Assembly: GCA_964496035.1 (NCBI GenBank) | Contig: CAZBXI010000029.1 | Span: 1 to 18,893 of the forward strand | Origin: EX4484-217-1 sp964496035 | GTDB taxonomy: Archaea; Thermoproteota; Thermoprotei_A; EX4484-217-1 | Reading direction: 5' to 3' | Length of the DNA stretch: 18,893 nucleotides | Part shown: piece by piece, positions 1-6,788 of the stretch | Layout of the letters: every line of letters starts with the position of its first letter | Numbering within the stretch: position 1 is the first letter of the stretch | The notes under the pieces: generated by a model | Databases searched by the model: none | Seen by the model: the letters and a program-made list of their open reading frames with translations, nothing else | Told to the model about the DNA's origin: nothing | Position numbers and translations under genes: made by a program

Positions 1-43
1 CATATATTAAGGGTTCATCCCATTTAGCTTGACGAAAGACCAT
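1..43 (-). CDS. gcvPB: Glycine dehydrogenase (decarboxylating) subunit 2, GcvPB, N-terminal fragment cut by the window edge
   Basis: Only the first 14 codons are present, on the minus strand from an ATG at 43-41. They read MVFRQAKWDEPLIY, which matches the characteristic FRQA-WDEPLI opening of archaeal and bacterial GcvPB. This subunit carries the PLP-binding lysine of the P protein and pairs with GcvPA, encoded immediately upstream. The gap to the gcvPA stop is 17 bp and holds a strong Shine-Dalgarno (GGAGGTG), so the two are almost certainly one operon. The rest of the gene lies to the left of the window. Identity rests on a short but distinctive N-terminus and on position. Confidence 0.88.
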   Translation of the reverse strand, partial: MVFRQAKWDEPLIY

Positions 44-51
44 ACACAATT

Positions 52-58
52 CACCTCC
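52..58 (-). promoter_or_regulatory. Ribosome binding site of gcvPB
   Basis: GGAGGTG on the minus strand lies 8 nt before the ATG at 43. It is the strongest Shine-Dalgarno match in the window. It selects ATG43 over the GTG a few bases upstream, which would be too close to it and in another frame. Confidence 0.8.
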
Positions 59-60
59 TT

Positions 61-1524
61 CTACCTACCTAAAATTTCTTTAATTGAGGAAACTAACTTG
101 TCAATATCGTTCTTGTCATGCATCTCTGTTACACAGAACAACGCTGTTTCACCTAGCTCCGGGAACCATTTACCAACATATAGTCCTCCGTGAATATCTC
201 TCTTCAACAACTCCTCATGTATTGTCTCATACTTTACACCAGCACCGTCAAAGTTTACTGTAAACTCCTTGAAGAATTCGCTCTTGAATACTGGCGCTTT
301 TACACCGTCTATTTCGTTTAGCTTCTTAGCTGCATAGTGTGAACGGTACATTATTAGTTCTCCAAGCTTCTTGAACCCATGCTTACCTAGTAGTGCCATG
401 TAGACTGCTGCTCCTAGAGCACATAGCATTTCGTTAGTACAGATGTTTGACGTAGCTTTCTCTCTTCTAATATGCTGTTCTCTTGTCTGCAGAATCATCG
501 CGAAACCCATTTCCTTACCATCTAATGTTGTTGTTAATCCCATAATTCTTCCTGGCATTTGCCTTACAATTCTCATATCCCATTTAGCTGCGAAAATTCC
601 TAAGTATGGTCCTCCAAAGTTCATACCTAGTCCTAGAGGTTGTCCTTCACCAACAGCGATATCTGCTCCTAGTTTTCCAGGTGCTTCGAGAACACCTAAG
701 CTTATTGGGTCAACACCCATTATGAATAGTGCTCCGTAGTCGTGAGCTATTTCACCGATTGCTTTAGCGTTTTCTTCTATGAATCCGAGGAAGGATGGGT
801 TCTCAATGTATACTGCAGCTACATCTTTTGGTGCAAGCTTTTCCTTTAAGTCTTCTAGATCCATAAGCCCTGTTTCCTTGTCATGTTTTACTTCTTCAAT
901 CTTTAAGCCTTTAGGCTCGGTGTAGGCTTTAACTACAGGTCTATGGTATGGATTCATTGTTGAAGGTACTAGAACTCTGTTTTTCTTCTTCTGAATTCTC
1001 ATAGCCATTAGGAATGCTTCAGCTGTTGCTGAGGCCCAATCGTACATTGACGAGTTAACTATTTCTAGTTCTAACAGGTCTGCCATCATGCTCTGATATT
1101 CGAACAAAGCCTGCATTAGACCTTGAGATAATTCCGGCTGATATGGTGTGTATGCTGTGTAGAATTCGCCACGAGACATAATGTACTTTACAACTGCAGG
1201 TACGTAGTGGGGCCAAGCGCCACCTCCAATGAACGGTGGTGGGTTCATGAAGACTTTGTTTTTGCTGAAAAGTTTTTCAATATATTTTCTAATCTCTATT
1301 TCTGATAGTGGTCTTCCAAAACCTATTTCCAGCTTATTCCAGTCTCCTTTGAACCTTGCTCCTTCAGGGATGTCGGCGAAAAGCTCTTCAATGCTTTTAA
1401 TGCCAATGGTTTTCAGCATTTCCTTTTTAATGTTTTCTGGAGAATTTGGTAACCAAGGATGTACAACCAAAACACTAGCCCCGGTTAAATATTTTTTCAC
1501 TTGCATTCTTAAAACAGTTTCCAT
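61..1524 (-). CDS. gcvPA: Glycine dehydrogenase (decarboxylating) subunit 1, GcvPA
   Basis: N-terminal half of the split P protein of the glycine cleavage system. With GcvPB it decarboxylates glycine and loads the aminomethyl group onto lipoyl-GcvH. Family features seen: HPWLPN near residue 22, a GGGAWPHYVP segment (100-109), YTPYQPELSQG (125-135), the glycine-rich EGQPLGLGMNFGGPYLG segment (293-309), and REKATSNICTNEML (354-367). The PLP lysine is absent, as expected, because it belongs to GcvPB. Length (487 aa) is slightly above the usual ~450. Relatives start only a few residues before HPWLPN, so the first ~18 residues may be untranslated: an in-frame TTG at 1470 would give MVVHPWLPN. The ATG at 1524 is kept because a TATA-like box lies about 25 nt upstream, which fits a leaderless mRNA. 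Confidence 0.93.
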   Translation of the reverse strand: METVLRMQVKKYLTGASVLVVHPWLPNSPENIKKEMLKTIGIKSIEELFADIPEGARFKGDWNKLEIGFGRPLSEIEIRKYIEKLFSKNKVFMNPPPFIGGGAWPHYVPAVVKYIMSRGEFYTAYTPYQPELSQGLMQALFEYQSMMADLLELEIVNSSMYDWASATAEAFLMAMRIQKKKNRVLVPSTMNPYHRPVVKAYTEPKGLKIEEVKHDKETGLMDLEDLKEKLAPKDVAAVYIENPSFLGFIEENAKAIGEIAHDYGALFIMGVDPISLGVLEAPGKLGADIAVGEGQPLGLGMNFGGPYLGIFAAKWDMRIVRQMPGRIMGLTTTLDGKEMGFAMILQTREQHIRREKATSNICTNEMLCALGAAVYMALLGKHGFKKLGELIMYRSHYAAKKLNEIDGVKAPVFKSEFFKEFTVNFDGAGVKYETIHEELLKRDIHGGLYVGKWFPELGETALFCVTEMHDKNDIDKLVSSIKEILGR

Positions 1525-1545
1525 AATGAAACTTATGTAGGTTTC

Positions 1546-1552
1546 AAATATA
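1546..1552 (-). promoter_or_regulatory. TATA-like box for gcvPA
   Basis: TATATTT on the minus strand is centred about 25 nt before the gcvPA ATG at 1524, the spacing expected for a leaderless archaeal transcript. No Shine-Dalgarno is visible before that ATG. A small inverted repeat, TGAAAC (1527-1532) and GTTTCA (1541-1546), lies between box and start and could bind a regulator, though it may be chance. Confidence 0.45.
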
Positions 1553-1612
1553 GAATGTTTTAAAGAAATTTTGTTAGCAAGGAGGAATCGCTATAGAGTT
1601 ATTATAGAACCA

Positions 1613-1650
1613 CTTAAATCTTAGAGAACTCCTCATACTATCTAGGGTGA
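1613..1650 (+). promoter_or_regulatory. gcvT promoter (TATA-like box) and ribosome binding site
   Basis: CTTAAAT at 1613-1619 sits about 40 nt before the gcvT ATG, predicting transcription from near 1642. GGGTGA at 1645-1650 is a good archaeal Shine-Dalgarno, 6 nt before the ATG. The 132-bp gap between gcvPA and gcvT therefore holds divergent promoters for both arms of the glycine cleavage genes. Confidence 0.5.
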
Positions 1651-1656
1651 AGTTTT

Positions 1657-2802
1657 ATGGGCGCTGAACATAAACTTCTTAAAACAGTTCTATGGGACTT
1701 CCAGGTCAAAGAGCTTAATGCTACAATGGGCGAGTTCGGCGGCTGGGAAGTTCCAATGATGTATACAGGGATTATGAAGGAGCATATGATCGTAAGAACG
1801 GACTGCGGTATTTACGACGTATCACATATGGGAAGAGTAAGAATGACAGGACCTGATGTAGTGCCGCTCCTTCAGAAGGTCTTCACTAAAGATATATCTA
1901 AGACTAAAGAATATTGGATGAGCGGTCCAACACTAGCATTAAATGAGTACGCTAGAGTTAAAGACGATGAAATGCCATATAAGATTTCAGATGAAGAATG
2001 GCTTGTAGTACCTAACGCACCCTATAGGGAGAAAATGTTAAAACACTTTGCAAAGGTAGCAAAGGAGAATGATTTCAAAGTTAATATTGAAGACTTAACG
2101 TTTAAACTTGGAATGATAGCTGTTCAAGGTCCAAAAACAGTTGAAGTTTTTGAGAAGATAGGTGCTGGATGGGTAGATGATCTCCGCACTTTACAGTTTA
2201 GAACGAATGAGGAAATAGCGGGTCAAAAAGTTTTCTTAATAAGCAGAAGCGGATGGACAGGTGAAGACGGTTTCGAAATATGGGCTGAACCTAAAGCAAT
2301 GATTGAAATATATCGGGCTCTCTTGAAAGCTGGAGCTAAGCCCGTAGGCATAATTTGTAGAGACACCATAAGGATAGAAATGGGCTTTGTTCTAGGAGGT
2401 CATGAATACGGCGAAGATCCTAAAGAGTTTCCACCAGCAAACTCCCTTAGATACGGTTTAGGAGCTATTGATTGGAGTAAGCGTGGATTCATAGGTGAGG
2501 ATGCTTTAAGAGCATATAGACGTGAAGGTGTAAGATGGATTAGAGTAGGTATTAGAATGAGAAAGAGGCATGCAAGGGCAATTATAAGGCAAGGATACAA
2601 GCTCTACGTTGAGGACCAATGTGTAGGATGGGTTACAAGCGGAACATACTCACCATACTTAAAGACAACCGTAGGACAAGCATATGTTGATTCAAGGTAT
2701 GCTATTTTCGGAGACTTTATTGAAGTAGAAATTCGTGGAAAAAGATATGAGGGAAAAATACTAGACTTCCCATTAGTGCCTGGAAGACCTGTAGTTAAAT
2801 AA
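1657..2802 (+). CDS. gcvT: Glycine cleavage T protein (aminomethyltransferase)
   Basis: Transfers the methylene group from aminomethyl-lipoyl-GcvH to a tetrahydropterin and releases ammonia. Typical GcvT landmarks are present: FGGWEVPMMY (27-36), GIYDVSHMGRV (51-61), a KDDEMPYKI segment (102-110) whose aspartates occupy the place of the catalytic Asp of the family, ISRSGWTGEDGFEI (195-208), and a C-terminal barrel domain ending in PLVPGRPVVK. At 381 aa it has normal length. ATG at 1657 has a GGGTGA site 6 nt upstream. gcvH follows after 48 bp. The nearby beta-RFAP synthase and related genes suggest that the acceptor is a methanopterin-type pterin rather than folate; that part is inference. 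Confidence 0.95.
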   Translation: MGAEHKLLKTVLWDFQVKELNATMGEFGGWEVPMMYTGIMKEHMIVRTDCGIYDVSHMGRVRMTGPDVVPLLQKVFTKDISKTKEYWMSGPTLALNEYARVKDDEMPYKISDEEWLVVPNAPYREKMLKHFAKVAKENDFKVNIEDLTFKLGMIAVQGPKTVEVFEKIGAGWVDDLRTLQFRTNEEIAGQKVFLISRSGWTGEDGFEIWAEPKAMIEIYRALLKAGAKPVGIICRDTIRIEMGFVLGGHEYGEDPKEFPPANSLRYGLGAIDWSKRGFIGEDALRAYRREGVRWIRVGIRMRKRHARAIIRQGYKLYVEDQCVGWVTSGTYSPYLKTTVGQAYVDSRYAIFGDFIEVEIRGKRYEGKILDFPLVPGRPVVK

Positions 2803-2803
2803 G

Positions 2804-2845
2804 TTTAAATTTTCCCACACACCTTATGGTTCCCGCATGGGGGTT
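2804..2845 (+). promoter_or_regulatory. Possible gcvH promoter and ribosome binding site
   Basis: TTTAAATT at 2804-2811 directly follows the gcvT stop and lies 40-47 nt before the gcvH ATG. A GGGGGTT stretch at 2839-2845 precedes the ATG at 2851 by about 6 nt. gcvH may thus be transcribed both with gcvT and from its own start. Confidence 0.35.
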
Positions 2846-2850
2846 AAAAC

Positions 2851-3276
2851 ATGAGCGTAGTAGAATTCGAAGTAGCTGGAAAGAAATACCTTGTAAGAAC
2901 AGATCTGAGATACACTAAAACAGACGAGTGGGCTAAGAAGGAGGACAATAAGGTTAGGGAAGGAATAACAGACTATGCGCAAAAAGAGCTAAAGGATATC
3001 GTCGGTGTCGAGTTACCCGAGGTAGGTGCTGAAGTTAAGAAGGGAGAAGCTATAGGTGCTTTAGAATCCGTGAAAGCAACAGCAGACCTCTATGCTACGG
3101 TTTCAGGTAAAGTTGTTGAAGTTAATGAGAGACTGCTTGAAGAACCTGAACTTCTAAATAAAGACCCATATGGCGAAGGATGGATAGTAGTTATTGAAAT
3201 GTCTGATCCGAAGGAGTATGACGAACTTCTAACACCAGAAGCATATATTGAAAAGTGCAAGAAAGGAGAACACTAA
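2851..3276 (+). CDS. gcvH: Glycine cleavage H protein (lipoyl carrier)
   Basis: Lipoylated shuttle protein that carries the aminomethyl intermediate from the P to the T protein and is re-oxidised by the L protein. The lipoyl site is in ALESVKATADLY, with Lys75 as the expected attachment residue, on the standard beta-barrel: YTKTDEWAK (21-29), GITDYAQKELKDIVGVELP (38-56) and the later VSGKVVEVN strand. The length of 141 aa is normal for an archaeal GcvH. It lies 48 bp after gcvT on the same strand and ends in a T-rich stretch that could stop transcription before the convergent downstream gene. Confidence 0.96.
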   Translation: MSVVEFEVAGKKYLVRTDLRYTKTDEWAKKEDNKVREGITDYAQKELKDIVGVELPEVGAEVKKGEAIGALESVKATADLYATVSGKVVEVNERLLEEPELLNKDPYGEGWIVVIEMSDPKEYDELLTPEAYIEKCKKGEH

Positions 3277-3284
3277 AATTCAAA

Positions 3285-3305
3285 TATTTTCTTTTTTCTC
3301 TTCTT
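3285..3305 (+). terminator. T-rich transcription terminator after gcvH
   Basis: The 29-bp gap between the gcvH stop and the convergent COG3199 gene is almost all T and C, with runs of four and six T. Archaeal RNA polymerase stops at such T tracts without needing a hairpin; none is seen here. Confidence 0.5.
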
Positions 3306-4421
3306 CTACATTATCTTCATCATTAAGTCTTCATGGTAATCTATGACTACTCTAATGTATCCTTGTAGCATTTCATCTACCTTGGGGTCTCCAGTGTCGA
3401 CTCTTAACACGTCAAGTTCGCTAACTTTCTTTCTAGTAGCTATTACAATAATGTTCTTCTTCCCTACCTTCTTAATTACTTCTGGCGATATTTGCTGATT
3501 ACCTCTACCAAATATGAATCCTTGACCGCCGATTGGAGTGACTATTATTTTTGCTTTAGGGTATTTTCTAAGTAGTTCTAGAATACCTTTCTCGTCAAGG
3601 TCTTTACCGACTACTTTACCATTATAGACAGCGTCTATTCCTAGGAGAGTCTTTTCGACACCTAGTTCATCAGCTATTGCTTTAACTGTTGTGCCAGCAC
3701 CTAAAATGTAAAGTGTGTCTGGCTCCATTTCTTCAACAATTCTCTTAGCTATAGCTTTCTTATTTTCTTCTTCCTCTTCCAGACCAGCGCTGGGTTCCTT
3801 GCTCGCTTGTACAAGACCTGTTACAACAGGTATTTTCAAGTATCCATAAAGCCTAACTTTTAACTCGTTTCTTCTATAGGCTTCTTCATCTATGTCTAAG
3901 ACTTCTGCAAGAGTTTCTGTTGTTCTTCCTTCAGCAAATGCTTCTACTATCCTAGCAGCAGCTGTGGGATTAACAGCGAAAACAGCGCTATACATTTTAA
4001 CCCCTGAAGGGATACCTAGGGTGAGCTGCTTCTGGTCTATAGCATCTACAATATCTCTAGCTGTCCCATCGCCTCCTACAAAAACTAATAAGTCAATACC
4101 TTCCTCTATCATTTGCTTAGCAATTCTCTTAGTGTCTTCAGCTGTTGTTCTCTCCGATTTAAGGAAGCCCACAACTTTAACAATATCATCTCTATGCTTA
4201 GACTTCTTAGCAACTCTCTCACCCATGGGTCCTGGAGCAATGTACAGGTCTATATTTGCTTCTAAAGCATTAAGGAATTCAAGAGCTCTTCCTGGGGTTA
4301 CGGGTTTAGCTCCCTTCTTTAAGGCTAAGTAGTAAGCTTCACCATCAGTACCTTTAAGCCCTACTCTTCCACCCATACCTGCGATGGGATTTATTAGAAG
4401 CCCTAGCTTAATTTTAGACAT
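3306..4421 (-). CDS. ATP-NAD kinase-like protein (COG3199 family)
   Basis: A diacylglycerol/NAD-kinase-fold protein. It begins with LGLLINPIAGMGGRVGLKG (7-25), has the nucleotide-binding GGDGTARD (116-123), followed by IPSGVKMYSAVFAVNP and a second glycine-rich segment IGGQGFIFGRGNQQ near the C-terminus. This layout is that of COG3199, described as predicted ATP-NAD kinases or AcoX-like proteins. The true substrate is uncertain: it may be the NAD kinase of the organism or act on another nucleotide. Start ATG at 4421 has GGTG 6 nt upstream and a TATA-like TTATATGT (4460-4453) about 35 nt upstream. It is convergent with gcvH and divergent from the CofE-like gene. Confidence 0.82.
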   Translation of the reverse strand: MSKIKLGLLINPIAGMGGRVGLKGTDGEAYYLALKKGAKPVTPGRALEFLNALEANIDLYIAPGPMGERVAKKSKHRDDIVKVVGFLKSERTTAEDTKRIAKQMIEEGIDLLVFVGGDGTARDIVDAIDQKQLTLGIPSGVKMYSAVFAVNPTAAARIVEAFAEGRTTETLAEVLDIDEEAYRRNELKVRLYGYLKIPVVTGLVQASKEPSAGLEEEEENKKAIAKRIVEEMEPDTLYILGAGTTVKAIADELGVEKTLLGIDAVYNGKVVGKDLDEKGILELLRKYPKAKIIVTPIGGQGFIFGRGNQQISPEVIKKVGKKNIIVIATRKKVSELDVLRVDTGDPKVDEMLQGYIRVVIDYHEDLMMKIM

Positions 4422-4452
4422 TTTCTACACCGATTTCTCAGAATAATTAGCT

Positions 4453-4524
4453 ACATATAAGCATTCCTCTAAATTATATACGGTATTAGTGCAATTTTAA
4501 TACTATGAAACATAACATCAGGAG
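4453..4524. promoter_or_regulatory. Divergent promoters between the COG3199 kinase and the CofE-like ligase
   Basis: The 112-bp gap contains a minus-strand TATA-like box (4460-4453) for the kinase. For the rightward gene it contains AT-rich boxes at 4471-4480 (AAATTATATA) and 4494-4502, with GGAG at 4521-4524 placed 9 nt before the ATG at 4534. A 10-mer CTATGAAACA (4503-4512) recurs as one arm of the inverted repeat at 16166-16197. Confidence 0.4.
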
Positions 4525-4533
4525 TACCAGGGA

Positions 4534-5406
4534 ATGATTAGGAAAATAGGTAAGCGAGCAATACTTGCTAAACCTGTAAAATGCGAGTATTGGAAACCAG
4601 GAACGGACATTATTAAGTATTTATGTAGTAAGCTCAAGGGCAAAATTAAGAACGGCGACATTATTGTTTTATCAGAAAAAGCTTTAGCAACAGCTTTAGG
4701 CGCTATTGTTGACGAGTCTAAAATAAAACCATCTACATTTTCAAAAATAACGGTATTTCTACTAATGAGAATTCTTTGGGGATACATTCTAGGTATACTT
4801 ACCAAGCTCAAGAAGGAGACCTTAGAATGGATAAGAAAATACCCTATAGCCGAAGGCGCCGCTCATAAGCAGCTGGCTTTAGTTCTCGGGGGCATATTCC
4901 AAGTGTTGAAACCGTCTTCTGAAGCAGGTATAGATACAAGTAATTTACCGTACTCCTATGCTTCACTTCCACTAAACAGCTACTCAATAGCTGAAAAACT
5001 AAGAGAAGCTCTTCTAAAATGCTTAGAAGCTAATGTAGGGTTAATGATTGTTGATAGTGATAGAACATATTTTAATCAAAAACATAACATTGCGTTAGCA
5101 TCTAGGAAAACATGTATTAAGGGCTTAATCAACTTAGGTGTTCTTTCATATATTTTGGGTAGAACATTTAGAAGGTATTTTAAGCCTAAAGCAACACCAA
5201 TATCTTATGCTGGCCCCCCAATACCCTTACAGTTAATGTTAGAGATAGCTGAAACAGCAGACAGAGTTAGAGGAGTTGGCGCTGGAAGAACAGTTTTCGA
5301 AATGGCTAGAAGATTCAATACAACATTAAACGGAGTTACGTGGGAGATGCTATCCAGAGTAAACCACTACCCTATAGTCATTGTCAGAATCTTAGAGAAA
5401 AGTTAA
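4534..5406 (+). CDS. Divergent CofE-type gamma-glutamyl ligase family protein (F420-0:gamma-glutamyl ligase-like, COG1478)
   Basis: Resembles CofE, the GTP-dependent ligase that adds glutamates to coenzyme F420-0. Similar elements, in order, are a GDIIVLSEKALATALG strand-loop (41-56, compare GD-IVV-AQK-VSKAEG in CofE), AGIDTSNL (131-138, compare NAGIDRSN), and GLMIVDSDRTYF (169-180, compare G-IITDTFGRPWR). The last motif is altered and the region after it is not typical, so this is a diverged subfamily and substrate specificity cannot be assumed. It opens a rightward run that continues with a PTPS homologue and MptA. That position raises the possibility that it glutamylates a pterin rather than F420. 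ATG at 4534 is supported by GGAG at 4521-4524. Confidence 0.72.
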   Translation: MIRKIGKRAILAKPVKCEYWKPGTDIIKYLCSKLKGKIKNGDIIVLSEKALATALGAIVDESKIKPSTFSKITVFLLMRILWGYILGILTKLKKETLEWIRKYPIAEGAAHKQLALVLGGIFQVLKPSSEAGIDTSNLPYSYASLPLNSYSIAEKLREALLKCLEANVGLMIVDSDRTYFNQKHNIALASRKTCIKGLINLGVLSYILGRTFRRYFKPKATPISYAGPPIPLQLMLEIAETADRVRGVGAGRTVFEMARRFNTTLNGVTWEMLSRVNHYPIVIVRILEKS

Positions 5407-5466
5407 TTTTTAACACTTAGTCTTAGTAAACACAGCTAATTTGAGAAACATTTAAGGTGCTTCAAT

Positions 5467-5883
5467 TTGCCAAAATTAACCATAGGTGTTGAAGGTTTTA
5501 CTTTTGATGCAGCACACTATACTAAAGGTGCTTCAGATAAATGCCTTAACATCCATGGTCACACATTCAGAGTTGATGTTGAGGTAGAAGGCGAAATAAC
5601 ACCTGAAACAGGAATGGTTATAGATTTTGATGTAGTTAAAAACACTGTTAAGAATGTAATTAAGGAGTTTGATCATAAACTTATAGTTCCGGTAAAAGAT
5701 GTAAATAAGATAGTCTTAGAAGGCCCTTTTGCTAAAGATATAAAAGTTATAAACTACCCTGAAGCAACGACAGAATACATCGCGTTAGAAATAGCTAGAA
5801 AACTCTACGAGATCCTTAAAATGCCTGTTAAAGTTAAAGTATACGAAGGCAAAAGAAATTATGTCATAGCAGAATGGAGGTAA
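5467..5883 (+). CDS. 6-pyruvoyltetrahydropterin synthase / QueD family protein
   Basis: Zinc-dependent T-fold enzyme acting on 7,8-dihydroneopterin triphosphate. Metal ligands are visible: His17 in DAAHY, and His30 and His32 in C26-LNI-HGH, with Cys26 as the usual catalytic thiol. EFDHKL (68-72) supplies the Asp-His pair and a C-terminal Glu in VYEGKRN (126-131) the pterin-anchoring acid. Family members serve archaeosine/queuosine synthesis (QueD) or pterin cofactor synthesis. Here mptA starts 5 bp after the stop codon, which favours a role in making 6-hydroxymethyl-dihydropterin. The start is TTG at 5467, the only usable start after the in-frame stop at 5437, with GGTG at 5456-5459 placed 7 nt upstream. 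Confidence 0.88.
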   Translation: MPKLTIGVEGFTFDAAHYTKGASDKCLNIHGHTFRVDVEVEGEITPETGMVIDFDVVKNTVKNVIKEFDHKLIVPVKDVNKIVLEGPFAKDIKVINYPEATTEYIALEIARKLYEILKMPVKVKVYEGKRNYVIAEWR

Positions 5884-5888
5884 GGTTT

Positions 5889-6788
5889 ATGGACCTCTCA
5901 AGTTTACCGGATGTTCAGAGCGAGAAACCTGATTATCCACTTTACATAGATAGAGTTGGTATTAGAAATGTTAAGCGAAGAATAATTATTGAGGGGCCTA
6001 AAGGAAGATTGCATTATGATGCTATAATTGACGTTTATGTTGATTTACCTGCTAGTAGAAGAGGAATTCACATGTCTAGAAATATTGAGGCATTTATTGA
6101 AGCTGTAGATGCAGCTAGGCTAATGACCTTGCCTACGATAGAAAAAATACTTGATACCGTATGTGACATCCTACTAAGGAAGCATGATTATGCTTCTAGA
6201 GCTGAAGTTATAGCTAGAACAACATACTTTTATGAAGAAGACTTTTTAGGCCATCCATCTAATGAAGCGGCTGATGTAGAAATAAAAGTTGCCAAAACTC
6301 GCGAAGGAGAAGTGACATATACAGTTAAAGTCTCATTACTTGGTATGACTGTTTGCCCATGTGCGCAAGAAACGTATAGGAGCATAGAAAAGACACCATC
6401 TAATCCTCCGCCTTCACATGCACAAAGAGCTAAATTATCAATAGCTATTACTACGAAAGGAGCCTTTGTTAGACTGGAAAGATTAATAGATGCTGCTAGA
6501 AAATCATTTTCATCACCCACTGTAAGTATACTTAAGAGGTACGATGAGTACAAACTTGTAAAGTATGCTTTCCAGCATCCGAAATTTGTGGAGGACGTAG
6601 CAAGAGCTGCACTAATAAACCTCTATGAAGTATTGAAAGGCAAGGTACCAGGGGACTCCATAGTTGAGGTGGAAGTAGTTAGTTATGAAAGCATTCATCC
6701 CCATGATGCCTATGCGCATGCTAAAATGAGCTTTAAACAATTGGAAAGTGAGATTAAGGAAGCTCTTAGCAAGAGGATCTATTCGTAA
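5889..6788 (+). CDS. mptA: GTP cyclohydrolase IV, MptA (FolE2/COG1469 family)
   Basis: Opens the GTP ring to start methanopterin-type pterin synthesis; the family uses Fe(II) in archaea. Seen: the family opening LPDVQSEKP and RVGI-NVKR (22-30), GIHMSRN (59-65, metal-ligand histidine region), TVCPCAQETY (154-163) with the conserved cysteines, PPPSHAQRA (173-181), and ESIHPHDAYA (267-276) with the late histidines. The ATG at 5889 is chosen over an earlier in-frame ATG (5874) that overlaps the previous gene, because GGAGGT (5876-5881) lies 7 nt before 5889 and the family starts near LPDVQ. The product is then 299 aa. Its 3' end overlaps the convergent mptG by 10 bp. Confidence 0.94.
   Translation: MDLSSLPDVQSEKPDYPLYIDRVGIRNVKRRIIIEGPKGRLHYDAIIDVYVDLPASRRGIHMSRNIEAFIEAVDAARLMTLPTIEKILDTVCDILLRKHDYASRAEVIARTTYFYEEDFLGHPSNEAADVEIKVAKTREGEVTYTVKVSLLGMTVCPCAQETYRSIEKTPSNPPPSHAQRAKLSIAITTKGAFVRLERLIDAARKSFSSPTVSILKRYDEYKLVKYAFQHPKFVEDVARAALINLYEVLKGKVPGDSIVEVEVVSYESIHPHDAYAHAKMSFKQLESEIKEALSKRIYS

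Noticed and set aside
1580..1586. Shine-Dalgarno-like AAGGAGG on the plus strand
   Set aside because: No ATG, GTG or TTG lies at a suitable distance, and the gcvT start has its own GGGTGA site further on.
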